Positions 33,086 to 43,427 of a DNA stretch of 64,000 nucleotides are shown here, one piece after another. The number at the start of each line of letters is the position of its first letter. Position 1 is the stretch's first letter. The position numbers were made by a program, and so were the translations under genes. Origin of the DNA: Aphanomyces cochlioides (taxonomy: Eukaryota > Oomycota > Saprolegniomycetes > Saprolegniales > Verrucalvaceae); the NCBI GenBank assembly GCA_019828595.1, contig JAHQRK010000003.1, forward strand, positions 2,232,001 to 2,296,000, given 5' to 3'. The notes beneath the pieces are model-generated. The model made no database searches and was not told where the DNA came from. It saw only the letters and a list, made by a program, of their open reading frames with translations.

Positions 33086-36000
33086 TTAAATGAGTTGTAT
33101 TAACCTTATTTTTGAGCAAAGGCCCTAATGACTTACTAATTTGCCTCGTACTGTATAAATAGAACTTGGAAAACAGAATATGGCAAAGTGGTCATTGAAC
33201 AGGAGATGAAGTGAGAGAGCCGTTAGCTCACTCATGAAACGACGCTGTCAGGAATGGCGTGTTGATGTAACCAGCGGTCCGAAGATAGATGCTTGAGCAC
33301 ATTGAATACCTTGGTGTATCCCTTCTTGAGAGGGAGATCAACCAGGAGCTGTTGTAGATGTAGCTTGATCAAAGAGGCAGCATGAATGGCAACTTCCATC
33401 GGACTCTTCGCTGTGAGGTCGGGTCGAAAGGTGCGATCGGCACGTTGGAGCCATATTTGATAATACACGCAGGCTCGGACAATCGGCCAGATCTTCAGAT
33501 AGCCACGGATGTAGTATCCATCGGACGGCTTGGGCGTCTCGTAGAACATTTCCAGACACGTGGACGGAAAGGAACACTCAAGCAGTCGCTGGATTGTCTT
33601 GAAGAAATACCAAACAGATTGACCATATCCACAAGAGAACAGGAAATGCTCGTACGTCTCATTGACACGACAGAAGACACACGTCGGCTTGGGGTCTTGG
33701 TACTGAAACAGATATTGCATGGCGTTGGCGCGGAGAAGGGTCTTGAAAATGAACTCTCCATATCGAGGGAGAATGTGGTCGGGTTGGAGGAAGGCGGCAA
33801 GTTGGGTAAGGCGCTTGGGGTCTTCGTAAAAGTTGGATGGCAGGTTGAGATGCTTGGTAGGAAGAATGGACGAGCTGACAGCTGGAGAAGCTCTGATCTT
33901 AGCCGATTTCGAAGTCGCAAACGCCAACAAGATCGGACTCGAGTCAGGGTGAATCATCCAGTGCCATTCCATCCATTCAGAGCTTGGCGTCGGCAAGTGG
34001 AACACGGGAGCATCCTCTTCAGAAACAATCTCAAACAATCGTGATAACTTGGTCACCAAGATTGAGATCCATTGTTTCGTTGGAGGGACAAAATTGGCTT
34101 GGCGGCAGGCACGGTTGATTTTGTCGAACAAGATCGAAGCTGGCCAAACTCGCTGACACGGAGTCAACAAATGCGACAACTTCGTGATGTGAAGCGACGC
34201 CAATACATTGGCTTGGTCTTGCGTCGATGTAGAGCACTGATCGTATAGGTCTTCGAGTCCAGGCAGATACGAGTTGTGCCAAAGGGGAACATCCAAAGAT
34301 GAGATGTGATTTGGACAGCCGTACGGAGTCCAGCGGGATTCAAACCAGCTACTCAATAAGGCTTTCCACATTGGAGTGATATTGGGATTCTTGTACAGTT
34401 GTCTGATGAATGCAGAAGAGCCATTTGCCAAGAGGAGATCTCGGGGGGAACCCCATGGATGAAAAGCCTTCTCGAGGAGAGTATAGCCCGGCGTAATCCA
34501 GGCGGACATGGCAGACTTGCGGGGTGGGGTGGTGATGGCTTGAATGCATCTGATCATGACAGAGCGGTTGTGTTGTTGCCATAAAGCAAGTGCATGGTGC
34601 AGGCCTAAGCCACCGGACTTCTTCGGCATGAATAGGATCTCCTTTTTGATCAAACGGAGGCCATGGACAGAGGAGGATGGGTTGATTTCTTCACCATGCA
34701 TAAATTGAAGCATGGCCTTGTCGATCTTTTTGGCCAGGTCTTTGTCGGCAGGGACAAAAGCCAGTTGGTACCATAACACAGGCAGACATATGCTGTGCAG
34801 GATAGTGACTTTTCCGGCCATGGTTCGAGCCTTGTAGAGCCACAAAGACAAGCGAGCCACAAACTTCTCAAACACGTAATTGAAACGTGCCAATGGAGAA
34901 AGATTGGGCGCAACCAAGATACCAAGAGCCTTCACGGGACTGTCGGAAGTAACTTGTAGTGAGGCAAGGTTCCCATTCAACTGGCTGTAGGTCAGAATTT
35001 GGGTCTTGTCTACGTTGAGTCGGAAACCAGACTTGTCGCAAAAGGTTTGAACCAATGCAAGCTGCCGGTGGAGGCACGTCTCATTTGCCGCATAGAGTTG
35101 CGAGTCGTCGGCAAAGTAACTCCCAGTGTGGTAGCGATCCCCACACTTGATGCCATAGTTGGAGTGTTGCCGTAGGAGTTGGCACATCGGTTCCAAAGCG
35201 ATCACAAACAGAAGTGGCGACAGTGGATCACCTTGCAACACACCGCGTGAGATGTGAACTGGCTTGGACAAGAAGCCGTTCACCAAGATGCGAGACTTGC
35301 GGCCCGAGTACAGTACGCGAACCATGTCAACAAAGGTTTCGGGAAAGCCATAGTGACGGAGGACGCGGAGCAAGTACGCGTGGTCCACGCGATCAAAAGC
35401 TTTCTCAAAGTCAAGCAGTGCCACCATCGAGGACGGACTGTGTAGTTTGATGTGGTGCAGCATGTCATCCAGTCGTGCAATATTGGTTTGGATATTGCTT
35501 CGACGGATAAAGCCTTGCTGGTCCGGGTGGATGATGTGTCGAATGTGGCGCTGGAGTCGATAAGCCAGAATACTCGTCAGGATTTTCACATCCGTGTTGA
35601 GTAGGCTAATGGGCCGATAGTTCTTGGCTTGTGACTTGTGGCCTTTCTTGTGCAGCAACACCAGCGTACTGACAAGTTGCATGGGAGTCAAGCGGGGGTG
35701 AGAATGGAGCTGGTGTGTGAATAGCTGCTCCAATACCAACGACCACTTGTGAGGTGCAAGTTTGAGGACTTCGAATGGCAGAGCGTTGGGACCTGGCGCT
35801 GAGTTCGAACTGCTGTGTCGAATAGCATGATAGAACTCGTTGGCGCGCAAGGGAGCCGACAGCTCTTTCTGGGCTTGCTCTGGCAGTTGCTTGTGTCGAG
35901 TCAATGGGGTCAGAAATGACGACACTTCGTCTCCAGATCGCTGCACCTCGGGAGCTGCAAACAAGTCCTTGTAGTAGTCGACCAGGACGTCAGACATGCC

Positions 36001-36781
36001 TTGTTGATTGGAGACAACATTTCCATTGACATCCACCAACTCTTTGAAGACTGTCTTCTTCAAGGGGGTAGGGACAGGGGACATGAAGTGGAACTTGGAC
36101 GAGCGCTCTGCTTTGTACAAGTGAAGTTGGAACGCCTGGTCTTGACGAAACTGCTTGTCTCGATCTTGCAGCTCGTGAATTTGCTTTTGAAGGTCTCGCA
36201 CTCGATCCACCAGCACTGCATCTTGACGCATGTTGGGGACTTGCAAAAGCGAAGCGATCTCGACAGCTAACTTCTTCAACGGCAGACGTTGTTTCTCCAA
36301 TCGTTGAGAATGGAATTCTTTGAGTTGGGAGCGGATATCATTGACCAGCATGTCGTAGGCCTTGGAGATATTGTGGAATGTTGGAGACTTGTCCAAAAAT
36401 CGATCCAGACATCCATGAACAATCTCGGCCGCTCGTGGTAGACGAAGTAGCCAAGTTGGAGCTTTCCATGATCCAGAGCCATGGCGCAATGTTTGACGCT
36501 TTGTGATGATACGACAAGCCACGTGGTCAGCCTGTGGAACGTGTGGCATGTGCGTCGCCTTCCAATGACGAAGACCCGCCAAGGTGGACGAACAAAAGAT
36601 GTAGTCAAGTCGGTTGGTGAGTGTGGGACTTGTGAAGGTTCTTGCCACGGGGTTTTGACGGCGAAACAGATCCACCAGAGACAAACTGTGCATCCATTGT
36701 TCCAGTTGAAGGGTGCCGGCCATGGTGGAGGTACTGGGTCTCAACGAATCCAAATCTTTGTTGAGAGTGCAGTTGAAATCT

Positions 36782-36796
36782 CCTCCAACAATGTGG
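36782..36796. repeat. 15-bp target site duplication, left copy
   Basis: CCTCCAACAATGTGG, identical to 38609-38623, brackets the plus-strand L+M insertion. In the other ORF2 copies this sequence occurs once, so it was duplicated on insertion. It is the only complete target duplication visible in the window. Confidence 0.93.
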
Positions 36797-38112
36797 ACAA
36801 CTGTACAAGAATCCCAATATCACTCCAATGTGGAAAGCCTTATTGAGTAGCTGGTTTGAATCCCGCTGGACTCCGTACGGCTGTCCAAATCACATCTCAT
36901 CTTTGGATGTTGCCCTTTGGCACAACTCGTATCTGCCTGGACTCGAAGACCTATACGATCAGTGCTCTACATCGACGCAAGACCAAGCCAATGTATTGGC
37001 GTCGCTTCACATCACGAAGTTGTCGCATTTGTTAACTCCGTGTCAGCGAGTTTGGCCAGCTTCGATCTTGTTCGACAAAATCAACCGTGCCTGCCGCCAA
37101 GCCAATTTTGTCCCTCCAACGAAACAATGGATCTCAATCTTGGTGACCAAGTTATCACGATTGTTTGAGATTGTTTCTGAAGAGGATGCTCCCGTGTTCC
37201 ACTTGCCGACGCCAAGCTCTGAATGGATGGAATGGCACTGGATGATTCACCCTGACTCGAGTCCGATCTTGTTGGCGTTTGCGACTTCGAAATCGGCTAA
37301 GATCAGAGCTTCTCCAGCTGTCAGCTCGTCCATTCTTCCTACCAAGCATCTCAACCTGCCATCCAACTTTTATGAAGACCCCAAGCGCCTTACCCAACTT
37401 GCCGCCTTCCTCCAACCCGACCACATTCTCCCTCGATATGGAGAGTTCATTTTCAAGACCCTTCTCCGCGCCAACGCCATGCAATATCTGTTTCAGTACC
37501 AAGACCCCAAGCCGACGTGTGTCTTCTGTCGTGTCAATGAGACGTACGAGCATTTCCTGTTCTCTTGTGGATATGGTCAATCTGTTTGGTATTCCTTCAA
37601 GACAATCCAGCGACTGCTCGAGTGTTCCTTTCCGTCAACGTGTCTGGAAATGTTCTACGAGACGCCCAAGCCGTCCGATGGATACTACATCCGTGGCTAT
37701 CTGAAGATCTGGCCGATTGTCCGAGCCTGCGTGTATTATCAAATATGGCTCCAACGTGCCGATCGCACCTTTCGACCCGACCTCACAGCGAAGAGTCCGA
37801 TGGAAGTTGCCATTCATGCTGCCTCTTTGATCAAGCTACATCTACAACAGCTCCTGGTTGATCTCCCTCTCAAGAAGGGATACACCAAGGTATTCAATGT
37901 GCTCAAGCATCTATCTTCGGACCCCTGGTTACGTCAACACGCCATTCCTGACAGTGTCGTTTCATGAGTGAGCTGACGGCTCACCACTTCATCTCCTGTT
38001 CAATGACCACTTTGCCATATTCTGTTTTCCAAGTTCTATTTATACAGTACGAGGCAAATTAGTAAGTCATTAGGGCCTTTGCTCAAAAATAAGGTTAATA
38101 CAACTCATTTAA
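36797..38112 (+). mobile_element. LINE copy L, 5'-truncated
   Basis: A plus-strand copy starts at ORF2 codon ~963 and ends with a complete 3' UTR at TTTAA (38112). Its 3' terminus is followed directly by 5'-truncated copy M. There is no target repeat between L and M, so the pair entered as one unit. Confidence 0.9.
36798..37967 (+). pseudogene. ORF2 C-terminal part (residues ~963-1351), copy L
   Basis: Open from QLYKNPNITPMWKAL to the normal stop at 37965-37967. It contains the zinc motif (CVFCRVNETYEHFLFSC) and the C-terminal helical region, but no endonuclease or RT palm. It ends HAIPDSVVS, a variant shared with K, S and T. It has no native start codon. Confidence 0.85.
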
Positions 38113-38462
38113 TCGAGTGTTCCTTTCCGTCCACGTGTCTGGAAATGTTCTACGAGACGCCCAAGCCGTCCGATGGATACTACATCCGTGGCTATCTGAA
38201 GATCTGGCCGATTGTCCGAGCCTGCGTGTATTATCAAATATGGCTCCAACGTGCCGATCGCACCTTTCGACCCGACCTCACAGCGAAGAGTCCGATGGAA
38301 GTTGCCATTCATGCTGCCTCTTTGATCAAGCTACATCTACAACAGCTCCTGGTTGATCTCCCTCTCAAGAAGGGATACACCAAGGTATTCAATGTGCTCA
38401 AGCATCTATCTTCGGACCCCTGGTTACGTCAACACATCATTCCTGACAGCGTCGTTTCATGA
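38113..38462 (+). pseudogene. ORF2 last ~115 codons, copy M
   Basis: Open frame for ECSFPSTCLEM to the stop at 38460-38462, downstream of the zinc motif. It lacks any catalytic region. The few codons before it come from the 3' UTR of L. Confidence 0.8.
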
Positions 38463-38608
38463 GTGAGCTAACAGCTCACTCACTTCATCTCCTGTTCAAT
38501 GACCACTTTGCCATATTCTGTTTTCCAAGTTCTATTTATACAGTACGAGGCAAATTAGTAAGTCATTAGGGCCTTTGCTCAAAAATAAGGTTAATACAAC
38601 TCATTTAA
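38113..38608 (+). mobile_element. LINE copy M, strongly 5'-truncated
   Basis: The copy starts at TCGAGTG (ORF2 codon ~1236), runs through the stop and the complete 3' UTR, and ends at TTTAA (38608). It is followed by CC of the right target repeat. Its 3' end is the real priming end of the L+M insertion. Confidence 0.9.
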
Positions 38609-38623
38609 CCTCCAACAATGTGG
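38609..38623. repeat. 15-bp target site duplication, right copy
   Basis: Right copy of CCTCCAACAATGTGG. It begins with CC directly after the element's terminal TTTAA, so the bottom-strand primer ended in GG, as at the other seven 3' junctions. Confidence 0.93.
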
Positions 38624-39146
38624 AGCGCATGTGGAGGAAAGTCGCGTGGCAATTCTTCGAAGTAACTTGCTCGTTCTTGGAAGGCTGCCGGCGCATAGAT
38701 ATTGTGGAGAACGACTGTCAGTGGACCCAGAGTACATCGCACTTGTAGATAACGACCACGAAGCACTGGGTTGTCATGAGGGACTTGAGTGGCGTTCTTC
38801 AAAGGAGAGTGAGGATGTATCAACGTAGCCAGACCTCCAGTGGCTGGCGACGTGGATACTTCAGGGTAAATAGGCTCTTCAAAGAACAAAGAGCCTTCGT
38901 GGTTTGTGATGCGTTGCCAATGGAACGCAACACGGTCGTGGAGACTTGGCGTGCGGAAACGGGTTTCTTGGATAAAGGAAACGTCGTGAACACTTGATAG
39001 TTTGTCGAGGATGTACCGATGACTGTTGGAGAAGCCATTGGTGTTGAGGGAGATGATTTGTGGGTCCCAGTCCACGAGTTCAGTTGGGACATCGGAGAAG
39101 TTGTTGTCACTCATCACGAGTACAGATGAAAATGAGTAGAATGGAG

Positions 39147-39168
39147 GGTTAAATGAGTTGTATTAACC
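39147..39168 (-). repeat. 3'-terminal hairpin of the LINE (copy P)
   Basis: In sense orientation the element ends GGTTAA-N10-TTAA and is followed by CC from the target, giving a perfect 6-bp stem GGTTAA/TTAACC with the 10-nt loop TACAACTCAT. The same structure stands at 1683, 6880, 33084, 38589-38610, 53364 and 57015. There is no poly(A) or simple repeat tail. It is probably the RT start site. Confidence 0.75.
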
Positions 39169-39200
39169 TTATTTTTGAGCAAAGGCCCTAATGACTTACT

Positions 39201-39214
39201 AATTTGCCTCGTAC
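39201..39214 (-). repeat. 3' member of 14-nt long-range inverted repeat
   Basis: In sense orientation the 3' UTR contains GTACGAGGCAAATT. This is the exact reverse complement of AATTTGCCTCGTAC in the 5' leader (46507-46520 in this copy). Copies C, H, K, S and T carry the same 3' motif; copy E has one mismatch. Confidence 0.8.
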
Positions 39215-39276
39215 TGTATAAATAGAACTTGGAAAACAGAATATGGCAAAGTGGTCATTGAACAGGAGATGAAGTG

Positions 39277-39293
39277 GTGAGCTGTTAGCTCAC
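39277..39293 (-). repeat. hairpin directly after the ORF2 stop (copy P)
   Basis: GTGAGCT and AGCTCAC form a 7-bp stem with a 3-nt loop, starting at the first base after the stop. In other copies the inner bases vary (GTGAGC-TGACG-GCTCAC in L, GTGAGCT-AAC-AGCTCAC in M), while the outer GTGAGC/GCTCAC stem is kept. A rearranged version occurs in K. Confidence 0.65.
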
Positions 39294-42200
39294 TCATGAA
39301 ACGACGCTGTCAGGAATGATGTGTTGACGTAACCAGGGGTCCGAAGATAGATGCTTGAGCACATTGAATACCTTGGTGTATCCCTTCTTGAGAGGGAGAT
39401 CAACCAGGAGCTGTTGTAGATGTAGCCTGATCAAAGAGGCTGCATGAATGGCAACTTCCATCGGACTCTTCGCTGTGAGGTCGGGTCGAAAGGTGCGATC
39501 GGCATGTTGGAGCCATATTTGATAATACACGCAGGCTCGGACAATCGGCCAGATCTTCAGATAGCCACGGATGTAGTATCCATCGGACGGCTTGGACGTC
39601 TCGTAGAACATTTCCAGACACATGGACGGAAAGGAACACTCGAGCAGTCGCTGGATTGTCTTGAAGGAATACCAAACAGATTGACCATATCCACAAGAGA
39701 ACAAGAAATGCTCGTACGTCTCATTGACACGACAGAAGACACACGTCGGCTTGGGGTCTTGGTACTGAAACAGATATTGCATGGCGTTGGCGCGGAGAAG
39801 GGTCTTGAAAATGAACTCTCCATATCGAGGGAGAATGTGGTCGGGTTGGAGGAAGGCGGCAAGTTGGGTAAGGCGCTTGGGGTCTTCGTAAAAGTTGGAT
39901 GGCAGGTTGAGATGCTTGGTAGGAAGAATGGACGAGCTGACAGCTGGAGAAGCTCTGATCTTAGCCGATTTCGAAGTCGCAAACGCCAACAAGATCGGAC
40001 TCGAGTCAGGGTGAATCATCCAGTGCCATTCCATCCATTCAGAGCTTGGCGTCGGCAAGTGGAACACGGGAGCATCCTCTTCAGAAACAATCTCAAACAA
40101 TCGTGATAACTTGGTCACCAAGATTGAGATCCATTGTTTCGTTGGAGGGACAAAATTGGCTTGGCGGCAGGCACGGTTGATTTTGTCGAACAAGATCGAA
40201 GCTGGCCAAACTCGCTGACACGGAGTCAACAAATGCGACAACTTCGTGATGTGAAGCGAAGCCAATACATTGGCTTGGTCTTGCGTCGATGTAGAGCACT
40301 GATCGTATAGGTCTTCGAGTCCAGGCAGATACGAGTTGTGCCAAAGGGGAACATCCAAAGATGAGATGTGATTTGGACAGCCGTACGGAGTCCAGCGGGA
40401 TTCAAACCAGCTACTCAATAAGGCTTTCCACATTGGAGTGATATTGGGATTCTTGTACAGTTGTCTGATGAATGCAGAAGAGCCATTTGCCAAGAGGAGA
40501 TCTCGGGGGGAACCCCATGGATGAAAAGCCTTCTCGAGGAGAGTATAGCCCGGCGTAATCCAGGCGGACATGGCAGACTTGCGGGGTGGGGTGGTGATGG
40601 CTTGAATGCATCTGATCATGACAGAGCGGTTGTGTTGTTGCCATAAAGCAAGTGCATGGTGCAGGCCTAAGCCACCGGACTTCTTCGGCATGAATAGGAT
40701 CTCCTTTTTGATCAAACGGAGGCCATGGACAGAGGAGGATGGGTTGATTTCTTCACCATGCATAAATTGAAGCATGGCCTTGTCGATCTTTTTGGCCAGG
40801 TCTTTGTCGGCAGGGACAAAAGCCAGTTGGTACCATAACACAGGCAGACATATGCTGTGCAGGATAGTGACTTTTCCGGCCATGGTTCGAGCCTTGTAGA
40901 GCCACAAAGACAAGCGAGCCACAAACTTCTCAAACACGTAATTGAAACGTGCCAATGGAGAAAGATTGGGCGCAACCAAGATACCAAGAGCCTTCACGGG
41001 ACTGTCGGAAGTAACTTGTAGTGAGGCAAGGTTCCCATTCAGCTGGCTGTAGGTCAGAATTTGGGTCTTGTCTACGTTGAGTCGGAAACCAGACTTGTCG
41101 CAAAAGGTTTGAACCAATGCAAGCTGCCGGTGGAGGCACGTCTCATTTGCCGCATAGAGTTGCGAGTCGTCGGCAAAGTAACTCCCAGTGTGGTAGCGAT
41201 CCCCACACTTGATGCCATAGTTGGAGTGTTGCCGTAGGAGTTGGCACATCGGTTCCAAAGCGATCACAAACAGAAGTGGCGACAGTGGATCACCTTGCAA
41301 CACACCGCGTGAGATGTGAACTGGCTTGGACAAGAAGCCGTTCACCAAGATGCGAGACTTGCGGCCCGAGTACAGTACGCGAACCATGTCAACAAAGGTT
41401 TCGGGAAAGCCATAGTGACGGAGGACGCGGAGCAAGTACGCGTGGTCCACGCGATCAAAAGCTTTCTCAAAGTCAAGCAGTGCCACCATCGAGGACGGAC
41501 TGTGTAGTTTGATGTGGTGCAGCATGTCATCCAGTCGTGCAATATTGGTTTGGATATTGCTTCGACGGATAAAGCCTTGCTGGTCCGGGTGGATGATGTG
41601 TCGAATGTGGCGCTGGAGTCGATAAGCCAGAATACTCGTCAGGATTTTCACATCCGTGTTGAGTAGGCTAATGGGCCGATAGTTCTTGGCTTGTGACTTG
41701 GGGCCTTTCTTGTGCAGCAACACCAGCGTACTGACAAGTTGCATGGGAGTCAAGCGAGGGTGAGAATGGAGCTGGTGTGTGAATAGCTGCTCCAATACCA
41801 ACGACCACTTGTGAGGTGCAAGTTTGAGGACTTCGAATGGCAGAGCGTTGGGACCTGGCGCTGAGTTCGAACTGCTGTGTCGAATAGCATGATAGAACTC
41901 GTTGGCGCGCAAGGGAGCCGACAGCTCTTTCTGGGCTTGCTCTGGCAGTTGCTTGTGTCGAGTCAATGGGGTCAGAAATGACGACACTTCGTCTCCAGAT
42001 CGCTGCACGTCGGGAGCTGCAAACAAGTCCTTGTAGTAGTCGACCAGGACGTCAGACATGCCTTGTTGATTGGAGACAACATTTCCATTGACATCCACCA
42101 ACTCTTTGAAGACTGTCTTCTTCAAGGGGGTAGGGACAGGGGACATGAAGTGGAACTTGGACGAGCGCTCTGCTTTGTACAAGTGAAGTTGGAACGCCTG

Positions 42201-43349
42201 GTCTTGACGAAACTGCTTGTCTCGATCTTGCAGCTCGTGAATTTGCTTTTGAAGGTCTCGCACTCGATCCACCAGCACTGAATCTTGACGCATGTTGGGG
42301 ACTTGCAAAAGCGAAGCGATCTCGACAGCTAACTTCTTCAACGGCAGACGTTGTTTCTCCAATCGTTGAGAATGGAATTCTTTGAGTTGGGAGCGGATAT
42401 CATTGACCAGCATGTCGTAGGCCTTGGAGATATTGTGGAATGATGGAGACTTGTCCAAAAATCGATCCAGACATCCATGAACAATCTCGGCCGCTCGTGG
42501 TAGACGAAGTAGCCAAGTTGGAGCTTTCCATGATCCAGAGCCATGGCGCAATGTTTGACGCTTTGAGATGATACGACAAGCCACGTGGTCAGCCTGTGGA
42601 ACGTGTGGCATGTGCGTCGCCTTCCAATGACGAAGACCCGCCAAGGTGGACGAACAAAAGATGTAGTCGAGTCGGTTGGTGAGTGTGGGACTTGTGAAGG
42701 TTCTTGCCACGGGGTTTTGACGGCGAAACAGATCCACCAGAGACAAACTGTGCATCCATTGTTCCAGTTGAAGGGTGCCGGCCATGGTGGAGGTACTGGG
42801 TCTCAACGAATCCAAATCTTTGTTGAGAGTGCAGTTGAAATCTCCTCCAACAATGTGGAGCGCATGTGGAGGAAAGTCGCGTGGCAATTCTTCGAAGTAA
42901 CTTGCTCGTTCTTGGAAGGCTGCCGGCGCATAGATATTGTGGAGAACGACTGTCAGTGGACCCAGAGTACATCGCACTTGTAGATAACGACCACGAAGCA
43001 CTGGGTTGTCATGAGGGACTTGAGTGGCGTTCTTCAAAGGAGAGTGAGGATGTATCAACGTAGCCAGACCTCCAGTGGCTGGCGACGTGGATACTTCAGG
43101 GTAAATAGGCTCTTCAAAGAACAAAGAGCCTTCGTGGTTTGTGATGCGTTGCCAATGGAACGCAACACGGTCGTGGAGACTTGGCGTGCGGAAACGGGTT
43201 TCTTGGATAAAGGAAACGTCGTGAACACTTGATAGTTTGTCGAGGATGTACCGATGACTGTTGGAGAAGCCATTGGTGTTGAGGGAGATGATTTGTGGGT
43301 CCCAGTCCACGAGTTCAGTTGGGACATCGGAGAAGTTGTTGTCACTCAT
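39294..43349 (-). CDS. ORF2 endonuclease-reverse transcriptase, intact, copy P
   Basis: 1351 codons from the ATG at 43349. All key residues are visible: endonuclease N24, E50, D170/N172 (GGDFN) and ADH at 253-255; RT D626 (LLDFEKAFD), LQGDPLSP and FADD (725-728); zinc motif C1202, C1205, H1213, C1218. The protein would nick the target and prime reverse transcription on the 3' hairpin. Length and domain order fit L1/Tx1-group ORF2 proteins. Copy-specific changes are few (SPSFHNIS, PSMCLEMFYETSKP, QHADRTF, SLIRLHL). The GTG just upstream of the ATG would add only one residue. Confidence 0.94.
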   Translation of the reverse strand: MSDNNFSDVPTELVDWDPQIISLNTNGFSNSHRYILDKLSSVHDVSFIQETRFRTPSLHDRVAFHWQRITNHEGSLFFEEPIYPEVSTSPATGGLATLIHPHSPLKNATQVPHDNPVLRGRYLQVRCTLGPLTVVLHNIYAPAAFQERASYFEELPRDFPPHALHIVGGDFNCTLNKDLDSLRPSTSTMAGTLQLEQWMHSLSLVDLFRRQNPVARTFTSPTLTNRLDYIFCSSTLAGLRHWKATHMPHVPQADHVACRIISKRQTLRHGSGSWKAPTWLLRLPRAAEIVHGCLDRFLDKSPSFHNISKAYDMLVNDIRSQLKEFHSQRLEKQRLPLKKLAVEIASLLQVPNMRQDSVLVDRVRDLQKQIHELQDRDKQFRQDQAFQLHLYKAERSSKFHFMSPVPTPLKKTVFKELVDVNGNVVSNQQGMSDVLVDYYKDLFAAPDVQRSGDEVSSFLTPLTRHKQLPEQAQKELSAPLRANEFYHAIRHSSSNSAPGPNALPFEVLKLAPHKWSLVLEQLFTHQLHSHPRLTPMQLVSTLVLLHKKGPKSQAKNYRPISLLNTDVKILTSILAYRLQRHIRHIIHPDQQGFIRRSNIQTNIARLDDMLHHIKLHSPSSMVALLDFEKAFDRVDHAYLLRVLRHYGFPETFVDMVRVLYSGRKSRILVNGFLSKPVHISRGVLQGDPLSPLLFVIALEPMCQLLRQHSNYGIKCGDRYHTGSYFADDSQLYAANETCLHRQLALVQTFCDKSGFRLNVDKTQILTYSQLNGNLASLQVTSDSPVKALGILVAPNLSPLARFNYVFEKFVARLSLWLYKARTMAGKVTILHSICLPVLWYQLAFVPADKDLAKKIDKAMLQFMHGEEINPSSSVHGLRLIKKEILFMPKKSGGLGLHHALALWQQHNRSVMIRCIQAITTPPRKSAMSAWITPGYTLLEKAFHPWGSPRDLLLANGSSAFIRQLYKNPNITPMWKALLSSWFESRWTPYGCPNHISSLDVPLWHNSYLPGLEDLYDQCSTSTQDQANVLASLHITKLSHLLTPCQRVWPASILFDKINRACRQANFVPPTKQWISILVTKLSRLFEIVSEEDAPVFHLPTPSSEWMEWHWMIHPDSSPILLAFATSKSAKIRASPAVSSSILPTKHLNLPSNFYEDPKRLTQLAAFLQPDHILPRYGEFIFKTLLRANAMQYLFQYQDPKPTCVFCRVNETYEHFLFSCGYGQSVWYSFKTIQRLLECSFPSMCLEMFYETSKPSDGYYIRGYLKIWPIVRACVYYQIWLQHADRTFRPDLTAKSPMEVAIHAASLIRLHLQQLLVDLPLKKGYTKVFNVLKHLSSDPWLRQHIIPDSVVS

Positions 43350-43427
43350 CACGAGTACAGATGAAAATGAGTAGAATGGAGGGGTCAGAGGGGAGGTTGA
43401 AATGGATTGAAGCAGGGGATAGAAGCC
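43350..43427 (-). other. 78-nt in-frame spacer between ORF1 and ORF2
   Basis: The pyrimidine-rich spacer (CCTCCCCTCTGACCCCTCC core) has no stop codon in the ORF1/ORF2 frame: TAA, then 26 open codons, then the ORF2 ATG. The same arrangement is seen in C, E, F, G, H, R and T. ORF2 may be translated by reinitiation, internal entry or readthrough of the single TAA. Confidence 0.8.

Larger units (their letters stand above)
33232..39114 (-). pseudogene. ORF2 split by a LINE insertion, copy K
   Basis: The two parts (39114-38624 and 36796-33232) add up to the normal ORF2 length and are both open, so the gene was intact until L+M inserted. The break falls in the HIVGG codons just before the endonuclease motif GDFN (D170, N172), destroying the endonuclease. 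RT motifs (LLDFEKAFD, FADD) and the zinc motif remain in the 3' part. Its last codons differ from other copies (DRWLHQHAIP). Confidence 0.9.
33086..39148 (-). mobile_element. LINE copy K, 5'-truncated, interrupted by L+M
   Basis: The copy has a 3' UTR (33086-33231), complete ORF2 and the first ~34 nt of spacer sequence upstream of it, then ends at ATGGAGGG, where P is attached. A plus-strand insertion (36797-38608) splits ORF2, flanked by a perfect 15-bp direct repeat CCTCCAACAATGTGG (36782-36796 and 38609-38623). Removing the insert and one repeat restores a span of exactly 4056 nt. Confidence 0.9.

Noticed and set aside
39444..40106. A 220-codon plus-strand frame opposite the 3' part of ORF2, repeated at 1981, 7178, 24612, 33382, 53661 and 57312
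   Set aside because: It is the antisense of the conserved ORF2 sequence, so it is conserved only because ORF2 is. It has no domain and its substitutions follow the ORF2 frame.
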